Source: Siccibacter colletis
GTDB lineage: Bacteria > Pseudomonadota > Gammaproteobacteria > Enterobacterales > Enterobacteriaceae
NCBI RefSeq assembly: GCF_000696575.1
Contig: NZ_JMSQ01000015.1
Location: forward strand, 1 to 64,000
DNA length: 64,000 nt
Reading direction: 5' to 3'
Shown here: positions 53,327 through 63,969 of the stretch, piece after piece
How positions within the stretch are numbered: position 1 is the stretch's first letter
Layout of the letters: each line of letters starts with the position of its first letter
Notes under the pieces: model-generated
Seen by the model: the letters and a program-made list of their open reading frames with translations, nothing else
Databases searched by the model: none
What the model was told of the DNA's origin: nothing
Program-made: the position numbers and the translations under genes

Positions 53327-53883
53327 CCGCCAATTGCGCTCCACAGGATCTGGCAGCCGATGCCGATCAGCACCACGCCGCCGAGGATCTCGGCGCGTTT
53401 CCCGAGCAGCGGCCCGATAAAGCGACCAATCATGATCCCGAGAGTAGACATGATGAGCGTCGCCCCGCCAATAGCCAGCGCCGTCCAGAGAATATTGACC
53501 TGCAGAAACGCCAGCCCGACCCCGACGGCCATTGCATCAAGGCTGGTCGCGAAGGCGGTGGTAACCAGCAGCCAGAAGCTGTGACGGCGGCAGGGTTCCT
53601 CATCGGTGTTACCGCGCAGCCCTTCCAGCACCATGCGCGCGCCAAGAAATACCAGCAGGATAAAGGCGATCCAGTGGTTCCAGTCGAGGATCACTTTGTT
53701 CGCCAGGGTGCCCAGCCCCCATCCCACCAGCGGCGTCAGTGCTTCGATAGCGCCAAAAATCAGACCGGTACGCAGGGCATCAGAGAACTTAGGCTGGCGT
53801 TGCGTGGCACCCTTACCAATCGACGCGGCGAAAGCGTCCATTGACATGCCAAAAGCGAGCAGCAGGGTAGCGGAAAGATTCAT
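53323..53883 (-). CDS. mntP: Manganese exporter MntP
   Basis: A 186-residue, six-span membrane protein. The ATG at 53883 ([20 protein letters not shown]) is used. Duplicated motifs [13 protein letters not shown] and [14 protein letters not shown] carry the conserved Asp residues. It exports Mn(II). The 5' leader carries a Mn riboswitch and the upstream region has two MntR-like boxes, so both regulators known in E. coli are present. Confidence 0.96.
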   Translation of the reverse strand: MNLSATLLLAFGMSMDAFAASIGKGATQRQPKFSDALRTGLIFGAIEALTPLVGWGLGTLANKVILDWNHWIAFILLVFLGARMVLEGLRGNTDEEPCRRHSFWLLVTTAFATSLDAMAVGVGLAFLQVNILWTALAIGGATLIMSTLGIMIGRFIGPLLGKRAEILGGVVLIGIGCQILWSAIGG

Positions 53884-53944
53884 TGAAACGTCCTGACCGG
53901 GAATTTCCATATACACAACCACTGCCCCCAGTAATCAGCAGTAA

Positions 53945-54062
53945 TTGTGCCTATGGTCTCGCCTGACTGAACCGGTGTTCAGTCCGTACGCGCCACGTTT
54001 TGCAACGAGTATGTTGACACGTACATCTCCGGGGAAGGAGATCGGCTACTCCCCAACGACGG
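53945..54062 (-). ncRNA. yybP-ykoY manganese riboswitch (mntP leader)
   Basis: Read on the minus strand the leader contains GGGGAGTAGCCGAT, then GTCAACATACTCGTTGC and a long stem ending GGCGAGACCATAGG. These are the conserved parts of the yybP-ykoY class and match the E. coli mntP leader closely. Mn(II) binding should open mntP expression. Confidence 0.9.
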
Positions 54063-54262
54063 GCAGAACAGTACCATATTTAGGAAAGTCTTAACAACAC
54101 ACAAACTGTATTATTTTTAGCACAATGGGAATGCGTTACATTTATCGCCACTGACCCGTTATTGATTTTAAAATAGCCGTAACAATCGCCGGAAATATAG
54201 CTCTGGCTATAAATCCCGCTGGCGGAAAATGCGGCAAATATAGACATTGCTATATCTTTAAT
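54061..54262 (-). promoter_or_regulatory. mntP promoter region with two MntR-like boxes
   Basis: Two dyads resemble the MntR box (ATAGC-N4-GCTAT). The first, TATAGC-TCTG-GCTATA, is at 54196-54211, the second, TATAGA-CATT-GCTATA, at 54239-54254. They lie between the yobD stop and the mntP leader. In E. coli Mn-bound MntR activates mntP from such a site. Confidence 0.6.
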
Positions 54263-54721
54263 CTATTGATTTTTAATCATAAAATTATATATATTTTCCA
54301 GGTCGTCAATATTTCTTACCCGAATAAGCAGGCGTCGGCGCGCTAATTCCATTACCAGTACGCCATCCTCAGACAAATTCATAGCCTTAATGTGGTTATA
54401 TTCCGTCCAGTTTCCGGCAAAGAAAAAGCCCTGCGCTTTAAAGCGTATTTTAGGGGTGCGTAGCCAGAAAAGATAAATAGCGATCAGCGCCAGCGCGCCG
54501 AGCAGCCAGGTGGTGTGAACCGCGCCCTGAGCGGCGATATTGTTGTAGATAAGAATGGCAATCAGACCAGTAAAAATCAGGCTGTCCGCGCGCCCGCGGC
54601 GCAACAGTGCAACGGCAAGCAGCGTTTTTCCGCGGCGTCGCTCGAGGACTGCCTCATCGTAAATTGCCCAGCCGAGCAGGGCCACAATGCATCCCACCAG
54701 AACCATATCCGTCAGCGTCAT
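54263..54721 (-). CDS. yobD: YobD, DUF986 inner-membrane protein
   Basis: A 152-residue membrane protein of E. coli YobD length. The N-terminal helix is [20 protein letters not shown]; two to three more follow ([34 protein letters not shown]). The soluble C-terminus is [20 protein letters not shown]. Function is unknown. It lies between manZ and mntP on the same strand, after the manXYZ terminator. Confidence 0.95.
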   Translation of the reverse strand: MTLTDMVLVGCIVALLGWAIYDEAVLERRRGKTLLAVALLRRGRADSLIFTGLIAILIYNNIAAQGAVHTTWLLGALALIAIYLFWLRTPKIRFKAQGFFFAGNWTEYNHIKAMNLSEDGVLVMELARRRLLIRVRNIDDLENIYNFMIKNQ

Positions 54722-54734
54722 ACTCTCTCTCGCA

Positions 54735-54762
54735 TAAAAAAACCGGGGGCAGGCCCCCGGTT
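54735..54762 (-). terminator. Terminator after manZ
   Basis: On the minus strand, AACCGGGGGC-CT-GCCCCCGGTT is followed by a T-run, 14 bases after manZ. Confidence 0.9.
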
Positions 54763-54775
54763 ATCACTCACAGTC

Positions 54776-55627
54776 TTACAGGCCCAGCAGGCCAACCGCG
54801 TAACCGGCAATACCAATAACAAAGAAGCCGACGATGATCCACAGCGGGTTAACCTTACGGCGCAGCAGCCACATACAGGCGAAGGTCAGTAGCAGCGGCA
54901 CCAGGCCCGGCATCAGCTGGTCGAGAATGGTCTGCACGGTAGTCACTTTTTCCGCGCCGGTCTGGTCGGTGATCCGTGATACCACCAGCGGAATGTTAAC
55001 GTGTGTCCACTTGTTGACCAGCGCCCCCATGACAAACAGGCCGAGAATTGACGCCCCCTCGGTCAGTTTTTGCAGGAAGCCGCCGCCCATGTCCTTCACG
55101 ATGTCCACGCCTTTGCGATACCCGTAGGCCACGCCGTAATAGCGCGTTGCCAGACGTACCGCGTTAAACAGGATGAAGAACAGCAGCGGACCCAGCAGGC
55201 TGCCGCTCATGGCGATCCCCGCACCCAGCGCGGCAAACACCGGACGCACGGTGCCCCAGAAAATCGGGTCGCCCACGCCGGCCAGCGGCCCCATCAAACC
55301 GACTTTGATGCCGTTGATGGCCCCGTCGTCTATCTGGGCGCCGTTCGCGCGCTGCTCTTCCATCGCCAGCGTCACGCCGAGCACCGGCGCGGCAACGTAA
55401 GGATGCGTGTTGAAAAACTCCAGGTGGCGTTTGATTGCCTGACGGCGCGCCTCGTTGTTTTCCGGATACAGGCGTTTAATAACCGGCACCATCGAGAAAC
55501 AGAAGCCCAGCGCCTGCATCCTTTCGAAGTTCCATGAGCCCTGGAACAGGTTGGAGCGCAGGAACACGCTGCGAATATCGCCCTGGGTCAGTTTTTTCTC
55601 AGTCGTTGTTTTTGTGATATCAACCAT
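54776..55627 (-). CDS. manZ: Mannose PTS EIID, ManZ
   Basis: A 283-residue protein. The ATG at 55627 (MVDITKTTTEKKLTQ) is preferred over GTG 55636 because the AGGTGA site fits it. It is the IID subunit of the mannose/glucose/glucosamine PTS and forms the membrane channel with ManY. Conserved blocks are SWNFERMQALGFCFSMVPVI and GLMGPLAGVGDPIFWGTVRP. Microcins and phage lambda DNA entry use ManYZ in E. coli, of note given the lambda-like prophage here. Confidence 0.97.
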   Translation of the reverse strand: MVDITKTTTEKKLTQGDIRSVFLRSNLFQGSWNFERMQALGFCFSMVPVIKRLYPENNEARRQAIKRHLEFFNTHPYVAAPVLGVTLAMEEQRANGAQIDDGAINGIKVGLMGPLAGVGDPIFWGTVRPVFAALGAGIAMSGSLLGPLLFFILFNAVRLATRYYGVAYGYRKGVDIVKDMGGGFLQKLTEGASILGLFVMGALVNKWTHVNIPLVVSRITDQTGAEKVTTVQTILDQLMPGLVPLLLTFACMWLLRRKVNPLWIIVGFFVIGIAGYAVGLLGL

Positions 55628-55639
55628 GTCGCTCACCTG

Positions 55640-56440
55640 TTAATCCAGTTCGTTATCAAGATCGTTGGAACCCGCAGCCTGTGCAGGACCGCCAGCGGTA
55701 CGGTTGTATTTCGGGCTAAGCTGGATATAAAGCACCGCCATCACTGCGCCAATCACGCCCAGCGCCACCAGGTTGAAGTCGGTAAACGCCGCGGTAACGA
55801 AGCCAAGATAGAAGAACGGCATCAGATAGCCGGCGCGCATCATATTGATGACCATCGCGTAACCGACCACCACAATCATGCCCCCGGCAATGTTCAGACC
55901 GCTGGTTACCACTTCAGGGATGGCGTTCAGCATGCTCTGCACTTCGCTGGTGCCCACCGAAATCGCCACAATCACCGCCGGAATAGCAATACGCATCGCC
56001 TGCAGGAACAGGGAGGAGACGTGGATCCACGACAGCGCCGTCAGGTTGCCGCTGTCGGCCGCCTTATCTGCCGCATGCTGGAAGCCTACAGTGATGGTAC
56101 GCACGATGATGGTCAGTACCTGGCCTGCGGCAGCCAGCGGGATCGCCAGCGCGATGCCGGAGCCGATGCCCTGATTACCGGCGATGACCAGAATGGTGGA
56201 AATAATCGACGCCAGCGCGGCATCGGGGGCAACCGCCGCACCGATGTTCATCCAGCCCAGCGCAATCATCTCCAGCGTACCGCCGATAATGATGCCGGTT
56301 TTCATATCACCGAGCACGGCGCCGACCAGGGTACAGGCCACCAGTGGGCGGTGAAACTGGAATTCATCGAGCACCGATTCCATACCGGCAATACAGGCCA
56401 CGATAAACACCAGCACAATCTGAAGAATGGTTATCTCCAT
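55640..56440 (-). CDS. manY: Mannose PTS EIIC, ManY
   Basis: A 266-residue IIC membrane subunit, identical in length to E. coli ManY. Signature segments are MESVLDEFQFHRPLVACTLV and GGTLEMIALGWMNIGAAVAP. It follows manX by 51 bases and precedes manZ by 12, in one operon. Confidence 0.97.
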   Translation of the reverse strand: MEITILQIVLVFIVACIAGMESVLDEFQFHRPLVACTLVGAVLGDMKTGIIIGGTLEMIALGWMNIGAAVAPDAALASIISTILVIAGNQGIGSGIALAIPLAAAGQVLTIIVRTITVGFQHAADKAADSGNLTALSWIHVSSLFLQAMRIAIPAVIVAISVGTSEVQSMLNAIPEVVTSGLNIAGGMIVVVGYAMVINMMRAGYLMPFFYLGFVTAAFTDFNLVALGVIGAVMAVLYIQLSPKYNRTAGGPAQAAGSNDLDNELD

Positions 56441-56491
56441 TGTACTTCTCCTGTGAAAAAATCAGATGTCAGTGAGGATTTCAGCGGCGCG

Positions 56492-57466
56492 TTACGGCGC
56501 GACTTTGGCGATCAAATCCATCATTTTCAGTTTCGGATCGTTAGAGACTTTGCGAGCTTCCAGCTCGATACCGCGCGCATTGAGCTTGCGGAAGGCCTCG
56601 ATATCGGCGCTGTCGACGGAAATCGCGTTGTTAACCTGGGTTTTCCCCTGGCGAAACGCCATGCCGCCGATATTCACGGATTTGATGTTCACACCGCCCT
56701 CGACCACGCGTTCAACGTCAGTCGGGTTGGTAAACAGCAGCATCACGCGCTCGCGGGCGTATTTCGGGTTATTGTAAACGCGGATCATTTTGGCAACGTC
56801 CACCACGTGGGCGGTGACGCCGGGAGGGGCAACCTGAGTAAGCAGGGTTTTACGTACCGTGTCCGCTGCCACTTCATCACTGACCACGATGATGCGGGTT
56901 ACGTTGGTTTCCTTGGTCCAGCGCGTAGCGACCTGGCCGTGGATCAGACGGTCATCGATTCGCGCCAGGCCGATAACCATGTAGTCTTCCGGCCCCATCG
57001 GTTTCGCGGGCGCGGCAGGGTGGGGCGTAGTACTTGCGACAGCAGCAGGCGCAGCGGCTTTTTCCGGCGCTTTAGCCTTCAGCGCTCTGACGCCTTCGCG
57101 TCCGGTTTCTACCGCTACCGCCACCAGCTCCGCTAACGACGGGTTGTCATCGCGCGCCATCAGGGTTTCAACCAGCATAGGGATATTCACCCCGGCAATG
57201 ACTTCATACTGTTCTTTATCAACCACGATCCTGCTGGCGGCATTAAACGGACTGCCTCCCCAGGTATCGACCAGAAACAGAACGCCCTGTTGGGTATCGA
57301 GTTTCTCAAGCTGCGCGTGGTATTTTTCGATCAGCGTCTCGGCGTTTTCACCCGGCACGAAATCGATCCAGCCTACATTTTCCTGTTCGCCTAATAGCAT
57401 TTCCGCGGTCTTAAGCAACTGCTCAGCCGCCCAGCCATGTGTGCCTATCACAATAGCAATGGTCAC
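56492..57466 (-). CDS. manX: Mannose PTS EIIAB, ManX
   Basis: A 324-residue cytoplasmic IIAB protein starting at GTG 57466 behind GGAGGTAG. IIA phosphorylation is at H10 (MTIAIVIGTHGW), IIB at H176 (RIDDRLIHGQVATRW). An Ala/Pro-rich linker joins the domains near 135-160. It heads manXYZ. In E. coli the mRNA is repressed by the sRNAs SgrS and DicF and transcription by Mlc. Confidence 0.97.
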   Translation of the reverse strand: MTIAIVIGTHGWAAEQLLKTAEMLLGEQENVGWIDFVPGENAETLIEKYHAQLEKLDTQQGVLFLVDTWGGSPFNAASRIVVDKEQYEVIAGVNIPMLVETLMARDDNPSLAELVAVAVETGREGVRALKAKAPEKAAAPAAVASTTPHPAAPAKPMGPEDYMVIGLARIDDRLIHGQVATRWTKETNVTRIIVVSDEVAADTVRKTLLTQVAPPGVTAHVVDVAKMIRVYNNPKYARERVMLLFTNPTDVERVVEGGVNIKSVNIGGMAFRQGKTQVNNAISVDSADIEAFRKLNARGIELEARKVSNDPKLKMMDLIAKVAP

Positions 57467-57931
57467 TTGCTACCTCCTTTCTTATCGTGAATACGCGCCT
57501 GCTGACGCGTATTGTGAACCGCACACCGGAGTGAAACGATTCAGATAACGTTGAGTATGTATAAGAACCTGTTACCGCGAATAATTTTAGAGCGTGAAAA
57601 AATAAAGAATGTGATGCAGTTCCGTAATTTAGTCATCGAACTACGCTGCAAATACCCCCTGAAAATTACGGGGTGAGCGTTGCATAAAAATTGCAAAGTC
57701 TGGTAAAGCTTTGCAAAAAGATAAGTCCCTTTGCTAAGGTACGCGTCTGATTAATTAACAGGAGTAGCGGGCAGCAGCCCACCGTATGGACCGTCACCGA
57801 CGTCTTTTCATTTCAATGCCGTTTCCGGCCACGTTTTGCGGCGAACATCGCCCAGTCTCATCTATCCTTTTCAGTTCAGCGCCCGCAGATGCCGTGGTGC
57901 CGTTTAGTCATTCCTTAAGCAGGAGCTTGTC
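57467..57931. other. Divergent regulatory region of manXYZ and yoaE
   Basis: 465 bp without a gene. Near manX, ATTTT and AAAAT arms around a TTCACGCTC-type centre at about 57582-57606 (minus strand) look like a Mlc/NagC site, and TGTGA at 57610 is a CRP half-site. Toward yoaE, TTGCAAAG...and repeated AAGCTTTGC motifs precede a promoter near 57710-57750. The yoaE leader is then about 180 nt long, beginning GGAGTAGCGGGC. Confidence 0.5.
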
Positions 57932-59500
57932 ATGGAATTCTTGATGGACCCCCAAATCTGGGCGGGGCTGTTAACGCTTGTCGTTCTGGAAATTGTTCTC
58001 GGTATCGATAACCTGGTATTTATCGCCATTCTGGCCGATAAGCTGCCGCCGAAGCAGCGCGACAAAGCGCGTCTCATCGGTCTGTCGCTGGCGCTGATTA
58101 TGCGTCTCGGCCTGTTATCGCTGATTTCGTGGATGGTGACGCTAACGCGTCCGTTATTCACCGTCTGGGACTTCACCTTCTCAGGGCGTGACCTGATCAT
58201 GCTGGTCGGGGGTATCTTCCTGCTGTTCAAGGCCACCACCGAGCTTCACGAACGGCTTGAGAACCGCCAGCACGACGAATCGCACGGCAAGGGCTACGCC
58301 AGCTTCTGGGTGGTGGTTGTGCAGATCGTGATCCTGGATGCAGTGTTCTCCCTCGATGCGGTCATTACCGCGGTGGGCATGGTGAACCATCTGCCGGTCA
58401 TGATGGCGGCGGTAGTTATCGCGATGGCCGTTATGCTGCTGGCCTCCAAACCGCTGACTCGCTTCGTGAACCAGCATCCGACGGTGGTGGTGCTCTGTCT
58501 GAGCTTCCTGCTGATGATTGGTCTGAGTCTGGTGGCGGAAGGCTTCGGTTTCCATATTCCGAAAGGCTACCTCTACGCGGCGATTGGCTTCTCCATCATC
58601 ATTGAAGTGTTTAACCAGATTGCGCGTCGCAACTTCCTGCGCCATCAGTCCTCCCAGCCGCTGCGCGCCCGTACTGCGGATGCGATCCTGCGTCTGATGG
58701 GCAATCGTCGTAAGTCTGCCCAGCAGAGCGAGCCGGACAGCAACAGCAACGCGATGGTGCCGGTTCCGGCTGAGGCCTTCGCCGAAGAAGAGCGCTACAT
58801 GATCAACGGCGTGCTTACGCTGGCTCAGCGTTCACTGCGCAGCATCATGACCCCGCGCGGCGAAATCAGTTGGGTAGACGCCAGCCTGAGCGTGGACGAA
58901 ATTCGTCAGCAGCTGCTCTCGTCACCGCACAGCCTGTTTCCGGTGTGTCGCGGCGAACTGGATGAAGTGATCGGTATCGTGCGTGCGAAAGAGCTGCTGG
59001 TGGCCCTGGATGATAACGTCGATGTGGCGGCTATTGCCTCCGCCTCGCCGGCCATCGTGGTCCCGGAGACTCTCGACCCGATCAACCTGCTTGGCGTGCT
59101 GCGTCGCGCGCGCGGCAGCTTCGTTATCGTTAATAACGAGTTTGGTGTGGTGCAGGGCCTGGTGACGCCGCTGGACGTGCTGGAAGCGATTGCCGGTGAG
59201 TTCCCGGATGCGGATGAAACCCCGGAAATCATACATGATGGCGACGGCTGGCTGGTAAAAGGGTCCACCGACCTGCATGCCATTCAGCAGCAGCTGGATG
59301 TCGATCATCTGGTGGATGAAGATGAAGATATTGCGACGGTCGCCGGGCTGGTGATCGCGGCTAACGGACGAATCCCGCACGCCGGGGACGTAATCCACGT
59401 CGCGCCGCTGCATATCACCATCGTCGAAGCGAACGACTACCGCGTCGATCTGGTGCGCATTACCCGCGATAAACCGCTGCACGAAGATGAAGAAGAGTAA
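57932..59500 (+). CDS. yoaE: YoaE, TerC-CBS-CorC membrane protein
   Basis: A 522-residue protein. Residues 1 to about 235 form a seven-span TerC domain with the metal-site motif [20 protein letters not shown] and [14 protein letters not shown]. Two CBS domains follow (about 300-420; [40 protein letters not shown]), then a CorC/HlyC domain to the end. It is probably a metal ion transporter or modulator; TerC-family members are linked to Mn export. It is convergent with sdaA. Confidence 0.94.
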   Translation: MEFLMDPQIWAGLLTLVVLEIVLGIDNLVFIAILADKLPPKQRDKARLIGLSLALIMRLGLLSLISWMVTLTRPLFTVWDFTFSGRDLIMLVGGIFLLFKATTELHERLENRQHDESHGKGYASFWVVVVQIVILDAVFSLDAVITAVGMVNHLPVMMAAVVIAMAVMLLASKPLTRFVNQHPTVVVLCLSFLLMIGLSLVAEGFGFHIPKGYLYAAIGFSIIIEVFNQIARRNFLRHQSSQPLRARTADAILRLMGNRRKSAQQSEPDSNSNAMVPVPAEAFAEEERYMINGVLTLAQRSLRSIMTPRGEISWVDASLSVDEIRQQLLSSPHSLFPVCRGELDEVIGIVRAKELLVALDDNVDVAAIASASPAIVVPETLDPINLLGVLRRARGSFVIVNNEFGVVQGLVTPLDVLEAIAGEFPDADETPEIIHDGDGWLVKGSTDLHAIQQQLDVDHLVDEDEDIATVAGLVIAANGRIPHAGDVIHVAPLHITIVEANDYRVDLVRITRDKPLHEDEEE

Positions 59501-59584
59501 TCGTAGCGGCATAGCATGACCGCTGTGTCCGGCAGGTGGATGCGTTCTGCCTGCCAGCACGGCGGAAAATGATGCCGGAGAAAT

Positions 59585-59615
59585 AAAAAAGCGCCGCTTA
59601 GCGGCGCTTTTTTTA
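59585..59615. terminator. Bidirectional terminator yoaE / sdaA
   Basis: AAAAAAGCGCCGC-TTA-GCGGCGCTTTTTTT lies between the convergent genes, with A- and T-runs on both sides. Confidence 0.92.
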
Positions 59616-59616
59616 A

Positions 59617-60981
59617 TCAGTCACACTGGACCTTGATGGCGAGGCCACCGCGCGAGGTTTCGCGGTATTTGGCATTCATGTCTTTGCCGGTCTCGTACAT
59701 GGTTTCGATAACCTTATCCAGCGATACGCGCGGCTCGCTGGTGCGGCGCATCGCCATGCGCGCAGCGTTGATCGCTTTTACCGAGGCGATAGCGTTACGC
59801 TCGATGCACGGCACCTGCACCTGGCCGGCGACCGGATCGCAGGTCAGACCGAGGTTGTGCTCCATGCCGATTTCTGCGGCGACGCACACCTGCTCCGGGC
59901 TGGCACCCAGCAGCTCGGCAAGCCCGGCTGCGGCCATTGAACAGGCCACGCCCACTTCGCCCTGGCAACCCACTTCAGCACCGGAGATGGACGCGTTCAT
60001 TTTGTACAGCGCGCCGATAGCGCCCGCCGCGAGGAAGTAGCGGATGTAGATGTCCGGGCTGACCGGCTCGATAAAGTGATCGTAGTAGGCCAGCACTGCC
60101 GGCACGATCCCGCAGGCACCGTTGGTCGGGGCGGTTACCACGCGACCACCTGCGGCGTTCTCTTCATTCACCGCCAGCGCAAACATGTTCACCCAGTCCA
60201 CTACGATCATCGGATCGTTGGAGAGCTTATCGCTCGACACCAGCAGACGGCGCAGCGCCGAGGCGCGACGCGGCACGCGCAGTGGGCCTGGCAGCACGCC
60301 TTCGGTATTCATACCGCGGTCGATACAGGCGCGCATGGTCTGCCATACGTCAGCGAAGTAAGCCTCGATCTCGCTTTTGCTGTGCAGCGCCAGTTCGTTC
60401 TGCATCACCATGCCGGAGAGCGACAGCCCGGTCTCTTTGCAGAAGCCGAGCATCTCTTTGGCGGAGCTGAACGCGTAAGGCACCTGCACTTCACCCACCA
60501 CGTCTTTGCCGAAGTGCTCTTCATCAACGATAAATCCGCCGCCGATGGAGTAGTAGGTTTTGCTGTAGAGCAGCTCGTCGCCGCTGAAGGCGTGGATCTG
60601 CATACCGTTTTCGTGCAGCGACAGGTTATCGCTGCTGAAACGCATGCCGTTGTCTTTCGGGAAATCGACCTCGTGCTGACCCTGGGCCAGCAGCAGGCGC
60701 TCGCGCGTTTCCACATCGCGAATGAAAGCCGGAATGGCGTCGATATCGACGGTCGCAGGCTCGTTGCCGGCCAGACCCATAATAATAGCGATATCGGTGT
60801 GGTGGCCTTTACCGGTGAGCGAGAGGGAACCGTAGACGTCAACCGCGAGGCGGGTCACGTCATGCAGAATGCCTTTTTCGACCAGATCATCGACGAACTG
60901 CTTCCCGGCCTTCATCGGCCCGACGGTGTGGGAAGAGGAGGGGCCAATGCCCACCTTGAACATGTCGAATATACTAATCAC
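59617..60981 (-). CDS. sdaA: L-serine deaminase I, SdaA
   Basis: A 454-residue protein starting at GTG 60981, as in E. coli. It converts L-serine to pyruvate and ammonia with a [4Fe-4S] cluster. The cluster ligands are in [23 protein letters not shown] and [12 protein letters not shown], and the N-terminal part begins [20 protein letters not shown]. The enzyme is oxygen-sensitive; in E. coli it is regulated by Lrp. A 240-bp gap separates it from nudL. Confidence 0.97.
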   Translation of the reverse strand: MISIFDMFKVGIGPSSSHTVGPMKAGKQFVDDLVEKGILHDVTRLAVDVYGSLSLTGKGHHTDIAIIMGLAGNEPATVDIDAIPAFIRDVETRERLLLAQGQHEVDFPKDNGMRFSSDNLSLHENGMQIHAFSGDELLYSKTYYSIGGGFIVDEEHFGKDVVGEVQVPYAFSSAKEMLGFCKETGLSLSGMVMQNELALHSKSEIEAYFADVWQTMRACIDRGMNTEGVLPGPLRVPRRASALRRLLVSSDKLSNDPMIVVDWVNMFALAVNEENAAGGRVVTAPTNGACGIVPAVLAYYDHFIEPVSPDIYIRYFLAAGAIGALYKMNASISGAEVGCQGEVGVACSMAAAGLAELLGASPEQVCVAAEIGMEHNLGLTCDPVAGQVQVPCIERNAIASVKAINAARMAMRRTSEPRVSLDKVIETMYETGKDMNAKYRETSRGGLAIKVQCD

Positions 60982-61223
60982 GTTTAAACTCCTGCCAGGG
61001 TCATCGGGTTGTCGCGATGACGATGTTAGATCAGCGGCTAGTGTAAGAGGTTATTGGTTCCGGAAGGCAACTATTCACATGAATTAAACTAATCGATAAA
61101 GCAAAAAACGCTAATATACTATTTTACTTAAGGCGCTGTTTTGCAGCATTTATCTCTGAAGTATAGCCTGGCTATGATGTAAACAACTGGGGGCAGCGCA
61201 CAGATTTCACGCCTGGCCCGCGC

Positions 61224-61805
61224 TCAGACCTCGCCTTCCGGGCGCAGCCCGAGCTGAAGCGCCAGCTCGCGAATGATCCCCGCCGTCATACCCCAGACAA
61301 AGTAATGCTGATACCACGACAGCCAGACCCGATGTGCATTGCCGCGCCGATGAATATCCAGCGGATGGTAGCGCCCGAGGTTGAGCGCCTCGGCCAGCGG
61401 CATTTCAAACACCGCCGCCACTTCATCTTCGCTGGCGTGATAGTGCAGATCGGGCGGAATAATGCCCACTACCGGCGTGACCTGAAAACCGGTGACGCTG
61501 TCCACCGGCGGCAGAATGCCAATCACCTCGACGCACTCCGGTGGGATCGCCACTTCTTCTTCGGCCTCACGCAGCGCGGCGGCAATCAGCGAAGCGTCGC
61601 TGGCATCCACCGCGCCGCCGGGAAACGCCACCTGACCGGCGTGTTTACGCAGCCGTGCCGAGCGCTGGGTCAGCAGCAGCCCGGGCTCGGGGCGACGCAC
61701 TACCGGCACCAGTACCGCGGCCTGGCGCTGGTTTAGCGCGCCGCGCCCGGGGGCCGGACGCAGTAGCTGAAAACGGGATAAAAAAGTATCAAGCGTCAGA
61801 TCCAT
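61224..61805 (-). CDS. nudL: NudL, Nudix hydrolase (CoA pyrophosphatase type)
   Basis: A 193-residue protein. The ATG at 61805 ([16 protein letters not shown]) lies within the end of pabB (17-base overlap). The Nudix box G-x5[12 protein letters not shown] is present after [14 protein letters not shown], and the UPF0035/CoA-type motif [16 protein letters not shown] precedes it. Homologues hydrolyse CoA; for E. coli NudL the substrate is not settled. It is coupled to pabB translation. Confidence 0.94.
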   Translation of the reverse strand: MDLTLDTFLSRFQLLRPAPGRGALNQRQAAVLVPVVRRPEPGLLLTQRSARLRKHAGQVAFPGGAVDASDASLIAAALREAEEEVAIPPECVEVIGILPPVDSVTGFQVTPVVGIIPPDLHYHASEDEVAAVFEMPLAEALNLGRYHPLDIHRRGNAHRVWLSWYQHYFVWGMTAGIIRELALQLGLRPEGEV

Positions 61806-63177
61806 CGCACAACTCCAGATTGCGTAAGATACGGTTAACTTTATCAAAGGTTTCCTGATATTCCGCTGCTTCCTCGCTGTCGGCCACGATCCCGCCTCCG
61901 GCTGAGCAGTAGAGCGTGCCCGCCGCGGCGGTAAGGGTGCGGATGGTGATGCTGGTATCCATGGTGCCGCAGGCGCTGATGTAGCCGATGCTGCCGCACC
62001 AGGCGTTGCGCCGCTGCGGCTCCAGCGCTTCGATGATCTCCATCGCCCGCACTTTTGGCGCGCCGGTAATGGAGCCGCCGGGGAAACAGGCGCGCAGCAG
62101 GTCGGTGGCATGGCGATCGGCGGGCAGTTCGCCGGTGATGGTACTCACCAGATGATGCACCGCCGGGAAAGGTTCCACCACAAACAGCTCCGGCACCCGC
62201 ACGCTGCCAGGTGTGGCGACGCGCCCGATGTCGTTGCGCATCAGGTCGACAATCATCAGGTTTTCAGCGCGATCTTTCGGTGATGCCGCCAGACGTTGCG
62301 CCTGCGCCGCATCGGCTTCTGCATCAGCCAGCCGCGGCAGCGTGCCTTTGATTGGGCGGGTTTCGATGCGGCGCTCGGCGAGGTGAATAAAGCGCTCCGG
62401 CGACAGGCTGAGTATCGTCTGCTCCGGCAGACGCAGAAAGGCGCTGAACGGCGCGCGGTTCGCGGCGTTGAGCTGAACAAACACCTGCCACTCGTCCCCG
62501 GTGTACCCGGCGCTGAAACGTTGGGCAAGGTTCACCTGATAACAGTCGCCGCTGGCGAGAAACGCCTGCACCTGGCGAAATTTATCGCCATATTCGGCGC
62601 GGGTCATGTTCGCCTGCCACGGGGTGGTCAGACGCAGCGGGGCAGCCGCCGGCGCGGTTTGCGCTTCAAGCCATGCCAGCCGGGCGTGCACGTCGCTGCG
62701 ACTGACCAGCGTCACTTTCTGCAAATGGTGGTCGACAATCAGCGCCCAGTCATAAATGCCCACCGCCATATCCGGCGTCTGCACGTCGGCCTCGGCCTGC
62801 TCAGGCAGCGATTCGAAGCGGCGGCCTAAGTCGTAGCCAAACAGCCCCATCGCACCCCCGGTAAACGGCAACGCCGGGTCGGCCTCGCCGGGCCAGTTCA
62901 TGGCGTCCAGCGCCTGCCGTAACAGTGCCAGCGGATCGGCTTGCTCTTCGCGCACGCCGGTGGCACTGGCTATAGTCGTCACCCCACCACGGGTCTGCAG
63001 CGTGACGCGCGGCTGGGCCACCAGTATGTCGAAACGATTGTGGGGATGATCGGCATAACCCGAGTGGAGCAGCATCGCCCAGGGCTGATGGGCCAGCGGC
63101 GCAAAATAGCGCGCAGCGGCGTCAGGTTCCCAGGGCAGGGAGAGACGCGAGAGAGTGTGGTTCGATACGGTAGTCAT
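61789..63177 (-). CDS. pabB: Aminodeoxychorismate synthase component I, PabB
   Basis: A 462-residue protein. With PabA it converts chorismate and glutamine to 4-amino-4-deoxychorismate for folate synthesis. The N-terminal tryptophan-pocket region is followed by the chorismate-binding domain with the catalytic PIKGTLPR Lys and the motifs [17 protein letters not shown] and [16 protein letters not shown]. It is divergent from yoaH. Confidence 0.97.
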   Translation of the reverse strand: MTTVSNHTLSRLSLPWEPDAAARYFAPLAHQPWAMLLHSGYADHPHNRFDILVAQPRVTLQTRGGVTTIASATGVREEQADPLALLRQALDAMNWPGEADPALPFTGGAMGLFGYDLGRRFESLPEQAEADVQTPDMAVGIYDWALIVDHHLQKVTLVSRSDVHARLAWLEAQTAPAAAPLRLTTPWQANMTRAEYGDKFRQVQAFLASGDCYQVNLAQRFSAGYTGDEWQVFVQLNAANRAPFSAFLRLPEQTILSLSPERFIHLAERRIETRPIKGTLPRLADAEADAAQAQRLAASPKDRAENLMIVDLMRNDIGRVATPGSVRVPELFVVEPFPAVHHLVSTITGELPADRHATDLLRACFPGGSITGAPKVRAMEIIEALEPQRRNAWCGSIGYISACGTMDTSITIRTLTAAAGTLYCSAGGGIVADSEEAAEYQETFDKVNRILRNLELCDGSDA

Positions 63178-63273
63178 TCACGCTAACCTGAAAGCCTGCG
63201 GTGGCGGTCACGGCTGGTAACCCCGCAGGGGACATGAAATAATAACAGCCCGCCAATGTATCAGGAGTCAATC

Positions 63274-63456
63274 ATGTTTGCAGGTTTACCTTCACTTACC
63301 CATGAACAGCAGCAGCAGGCTGTAGAGCGAATTCATGATCTGATGACCCAGGGCATGAGTAGCGGTGAAGCCATTGCCCTGGTCGCGCAGGAGCTGCGTG
63401 AGAATCATACCGGCGAGCGCGTGGTCGCGCGTTTTGAGGATGAGGACGAGGAGTAA
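63274..63456 (+). CDS. yoaH: YoaH, small conserved protein
   Basis: A 60-residue UPF0181 protein. The ATG at 63274 ([20 protein letters not shown]) aligns with E. coli YoaH. It is helical with an acidic end (ARFEDEDEE). Function is unknown. It sits between divergent pabB and convergent yoaB. Confidence 0.95.
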   Translation: MFAGLPSLTHEQQQQAVERIHDLMTQGMSSGEAIALVAQELRENHTGERVVARFEDEDEE

Positions 63457-63494
63457 CGCCCGGGCCGCCACCGTCACCCGGTAGCGGCAGGCCA

Positions 63495-63839
63495 TTACAC
63501 GGCGGCGATTATTTTGATTTCCACCTTATAGCGCGGGTTCATCAGGCGGGCCTGCACGGTGCAGCGCACCGGCGCGGAGCCTGCCACCACCCACTCATCC
63601 CAGGCTTTGTTCATCAGCACGAAGTCGTCCCCGTCGGCAAGGAAAATGGTGGCATCGAGAATGCGTGATTTGTCGCTGCCCTGCGCGGTTAACAGCGTGT
63701 CGATCTGCGCCAGGGTATTCCGGGTTTGTTCATAAGCATCAGCATCCAGATTTTCCGGCACGCCGGTGTAGTAGAGAGTCTGATTGTGGATCACCGCGTC
63801 AGACCAACGATCTGCGGGATCGATACGCACGATTGTCAT
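63495..63839 (-). CDS. yoaB: YoaB, RidA-family protein
   Basis: A 114-residue protein of the RidA/YjgF/UK114 fold. Conserved points are LYYTGVPEN, ATIFLADGDDFVLMNKAWDE and RCTVQARLMNPRYKVEI, including the Arg that binds imine/enamine substrates in RidA. It belongs to a branch whose substrate is not established. It is divergent from yoaA. Confidence 0.95.
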   Translation of the reverse strand: MTIVRIDPADRWSDAVIHNQTLYYTGVPENLDADAYEQTRNTLAQIDTLLTAQGSDKSRILDATIFLADGDDFVLMNKAWDEWVVAGSAPVRCTVQARLMNPRYKVEIKIIAAV

Positions 63840-63969
63840 CGCTGTTTCCTTTTTCTGTTGTCATCAATGGTCTGCAAGCCTGCCATATTGTGCAGCGCGC
63901 GTCATCTCTTCGGCTGGCTAAAATCGGGCTGCCCTGACATAATCACTGGCAATTTCCACAGGGGGTAGT

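Noticed and set aside
54735..54762. Possible small RNA between manZ and yobD
   Set aside because: The structure is fully explained as the manXYZ terminator.
63946..63961. CTG-N10-CAG as a LexA box before yoaA
   Set aside because: The interior (GCAATTTCCA) is far from the consensus and it overlaps the ribosome-binding site.
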